Of a stretch of DNA of 8,110 nucleotides, positions 7,112-8,110 are shown piece by piece. The stretch comes from Chloroflexota bacterium (GTDB lineage: Bacteria; Chloroflexota; Anaerolineae; Anaerolineales; UBA11579). The DNA lies in NCBI GenBank assembly GCA_003486225.1, contig DNGN01000158.1, forward strand, positions 1 to 8,110, in the 5' to 3' direction. The notes below the pieces were generated by a model. The model was not told the DNA's origin, did not search any database, and saw only the letters and a list, made by a program, of their open reading frames with translations. Position 1 is the first letter of the stretch, and each line of letters opens with the position of its first letter. A program made the position numbers and the translations under genes.

Positions 7112-8110
7112 CTATATAAAGAGCCGGAAAGCTTCCACTACCTGCTCAACTTCATCCAAAGAAAGATGCGGTCCCATCGGCAGGCTGAGCACCTCGCTGT
7201 GAATCCGTTCCGTGATCGGGAATGAACCGGGCAGTAATCCCAGCTCACGGTAGGCATCCTGCAGATGCGGCGGCACCGGATAATGGATCAACGTGCCAAT
7301 GCCCTGCGCCTTCAGATGCGCCTGCAAGGCATCCCGCTTTTGGGAACGCACCACGAACAAATGCCAGTTGGGCTCCATTCCCTGCGGCACAAAAGGCAGG
7401 GTCAACCCCGAATCCTTCAATCCATCGAGATAACGAGCTGCAGCCCCTGCCCGGCGCGCGTTCCACTCCTCCAGTACCTTCAATTTGACCCGCAGGAGCG
7501 CCGCCTGTAGTTCATCGAGCCGGCTGTTGAAGCCTTTGTACAGGTTGTAATATTTGACCTGCGAACCGTAATTGCGCAGGGTGCGGATCTTCTCCGCCAG
7601 TTCAACGTCATCTGTGGTGACCGCCCCGGCATCGCCCAGGGCACCCAAATTCTTGCCGGGGTAAAAACTCCAGCCCGCCGCGTCGCCCAGCCCCCCAGCC
7701 TGCCTGCCATGATAACGTGCGCCATGCGCCTGCGCGGCATCCTCGATCACTTTCAACCCATGTTTATTGGCAACCGCGTTGATGGAATCCATCTCAGCGG
7801 TCTGCCCATACAGATGGACGACCAGGATCGCCTTCGTCCGGGCTGTGACCGCAGACTCGACACGGTCCGGATCCAGATTATAAGTACTCTCCAACGGCTC
7901 GACCGGAACCGGAACCGCCCCGGCATAAGAGACCGCCAGCCAGCTGGCAATGTAGGTATTGGCAGGCACGATCACCTCATCGCCCGCCCCGATGCCATAG
8001 GCACGCAGGATCAAATGCAGCGCCTCCAGCCCGTTCCCCACCCCCACGCAATGCTTCACACCCACATGGGCGGCATACTCCCGCTCGAATGCCTCCACTT
8101 CAGGACCAAG
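7112..8110 (-). CDS. DegT/DnrJ/EryC1/StrS-family sugar aminotransferase (FdtB/QdtB-like), N-terminus cut by window
   Basis: PLP-dependent transaminase that converts a keto group of a nucleotide-activated deoxy sugar to an amine in the cytoplasm. The frame is open to the window edge, giving 332 residues; the in-frame GTG at 8098 lies inside the conserved [13 protein letters not shown] segment, so it is an internal Val, and the true start lies upstream. About 35-40 residues are probably missing (family length near 370). Visible motifs: GVGNGLEAL (phosphate-binding loop), VPANTYIAS, the Asp of [12 protein letters not shown] that should pair with the PLP pyridine nitrogen, and [16 protein letters not shown], whose Lys (codon 7654-7652) should form the Schiff base. 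The later stretch [28 protein letters not shown] is typical of enzymes making dTDP-3-amino-3,6-dideoxyhexoses (FdtB, QdtB). Family assignment is firm; the exact sugar and the 3-amino position are inference. It ends in TAG, 3 bases before the flippase start, so the two are probably co-transcribed. Confidence 0.93.
   Translation of the reverse strand, partial: LGPEVEAFEREYAAHVGVKHCVGVGNGLEALHLILRAYGIGAGDEVIVPANTYIASWLAVSYAGAVPVPVEPLESTYNLDPDRVESAVTARTKAILVVHLYGQTAEMDSINAVANKHGLKVIEDAAQAHGARYHGRQAGGLGDAAGWSFYPGKNLGALGDAGAVTTDDVELAEKIRTLRNYGSQVKYYNLYKGFNSRLDELQAALLRVKLKVLEEWNARRAGAAARYLDGLKDSGLTLPFVPQGMEPNWHLFVVRSQKRDALQAHLKAQGIGTLIHYPVPPHLQDAYRELGLLPGSFPITERIHSEVLSLPMGPHLSLDEVEQVVEAFRLFI

Noticed and set aside
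8096..8098. GTG as the start of the aminotransferase
   Set aside because: The frame stays open to 8110 and reads LGPEVEAF, a conserved internal segment of the family, so the GTG encodes an internal Val.
1..8110. Search for CRISPR arrays, tRNA genes, insertion sequences, phage or defence genes
   Set aside because: No spaced direct repeats, cloverleaf signatures, transposase motifs or terminal inverted repeats were seen; coding sequence for polysaccharide genes fills the window.

Overview
The window is a tightly packed stretch of a bacterial surface-polysaccharide gene cluster (O-antigen, capsule or exopolysaccharide type). All seven genes lie on the minus strand, so the transcript runs from high to low coordinates. 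Both end genes are cut by the window: the first gene lacks its N-terminus at 8110 and the last lacks its C-terminus at 1. There is no tRNA, rRNA, CRISPR array or insertion sequence, and no gene-free stretch longer than 36 bases.

Layout in transcription order: (1) 8110-7112, a PLP-dependent sugar aminotransferase of the DegT/DnrJ/EryC1/StrS family, closest in motif pattern to FdtB/QdtB-type dTDP-3-amino-sugar enzymes; (2) 7108-5600, a Wzx-type flippase; (3) 5607-4546, a family 2 (GT-A) glycosyltransferase; (4) 4532-3288, a GT-B glycosyltransferase of family 4 type; (5) 3251-1869, a multi-spanning membrane protein that looks like a Wzy polymerase; (6) 1864-1169, a class I SAM-dependent methyltransferase; (7) 1153-1, a second family 4 type glycosyltransferase, open to the window edge. 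Spacings are 3 bases, an 8-base overlap, 13, 36, 4 and 15 bases, which fits one operon with translational coupling.

How the genes may work together (inference from families): the aminotransferase makes a nucleotide-linked amino-deoxy sugar; the three glycosyltransferases extend a lipid-linked repeat unit on the cytoplasmic face; the flippase moves it across the inner membrane; the Wzy-like protein polymerises it there; the methyltransferase modifies a sugar or caps the chain. The initiating sugar-phosphate transferase, chain-length regulator and export proteins are not in the window.

Organism: a bacterium of moderate GC. The sequence gives no reliable taxonomic marker. A Chloroflexota (Anaerolineae-like) host is my tentative guess, but such clusters occur equally in Pseudomonadota and Cyanobacteria. 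Base composition is uneven: the two middle glycosyltransferases (about 3.3-5.6 kb) are clearly more AT-rich than the aminotransferase and polymerase genes, as is usual for mosaic polysaccharide loci. I see a plausible new combination of known families here, not evidence for a new kind of system.
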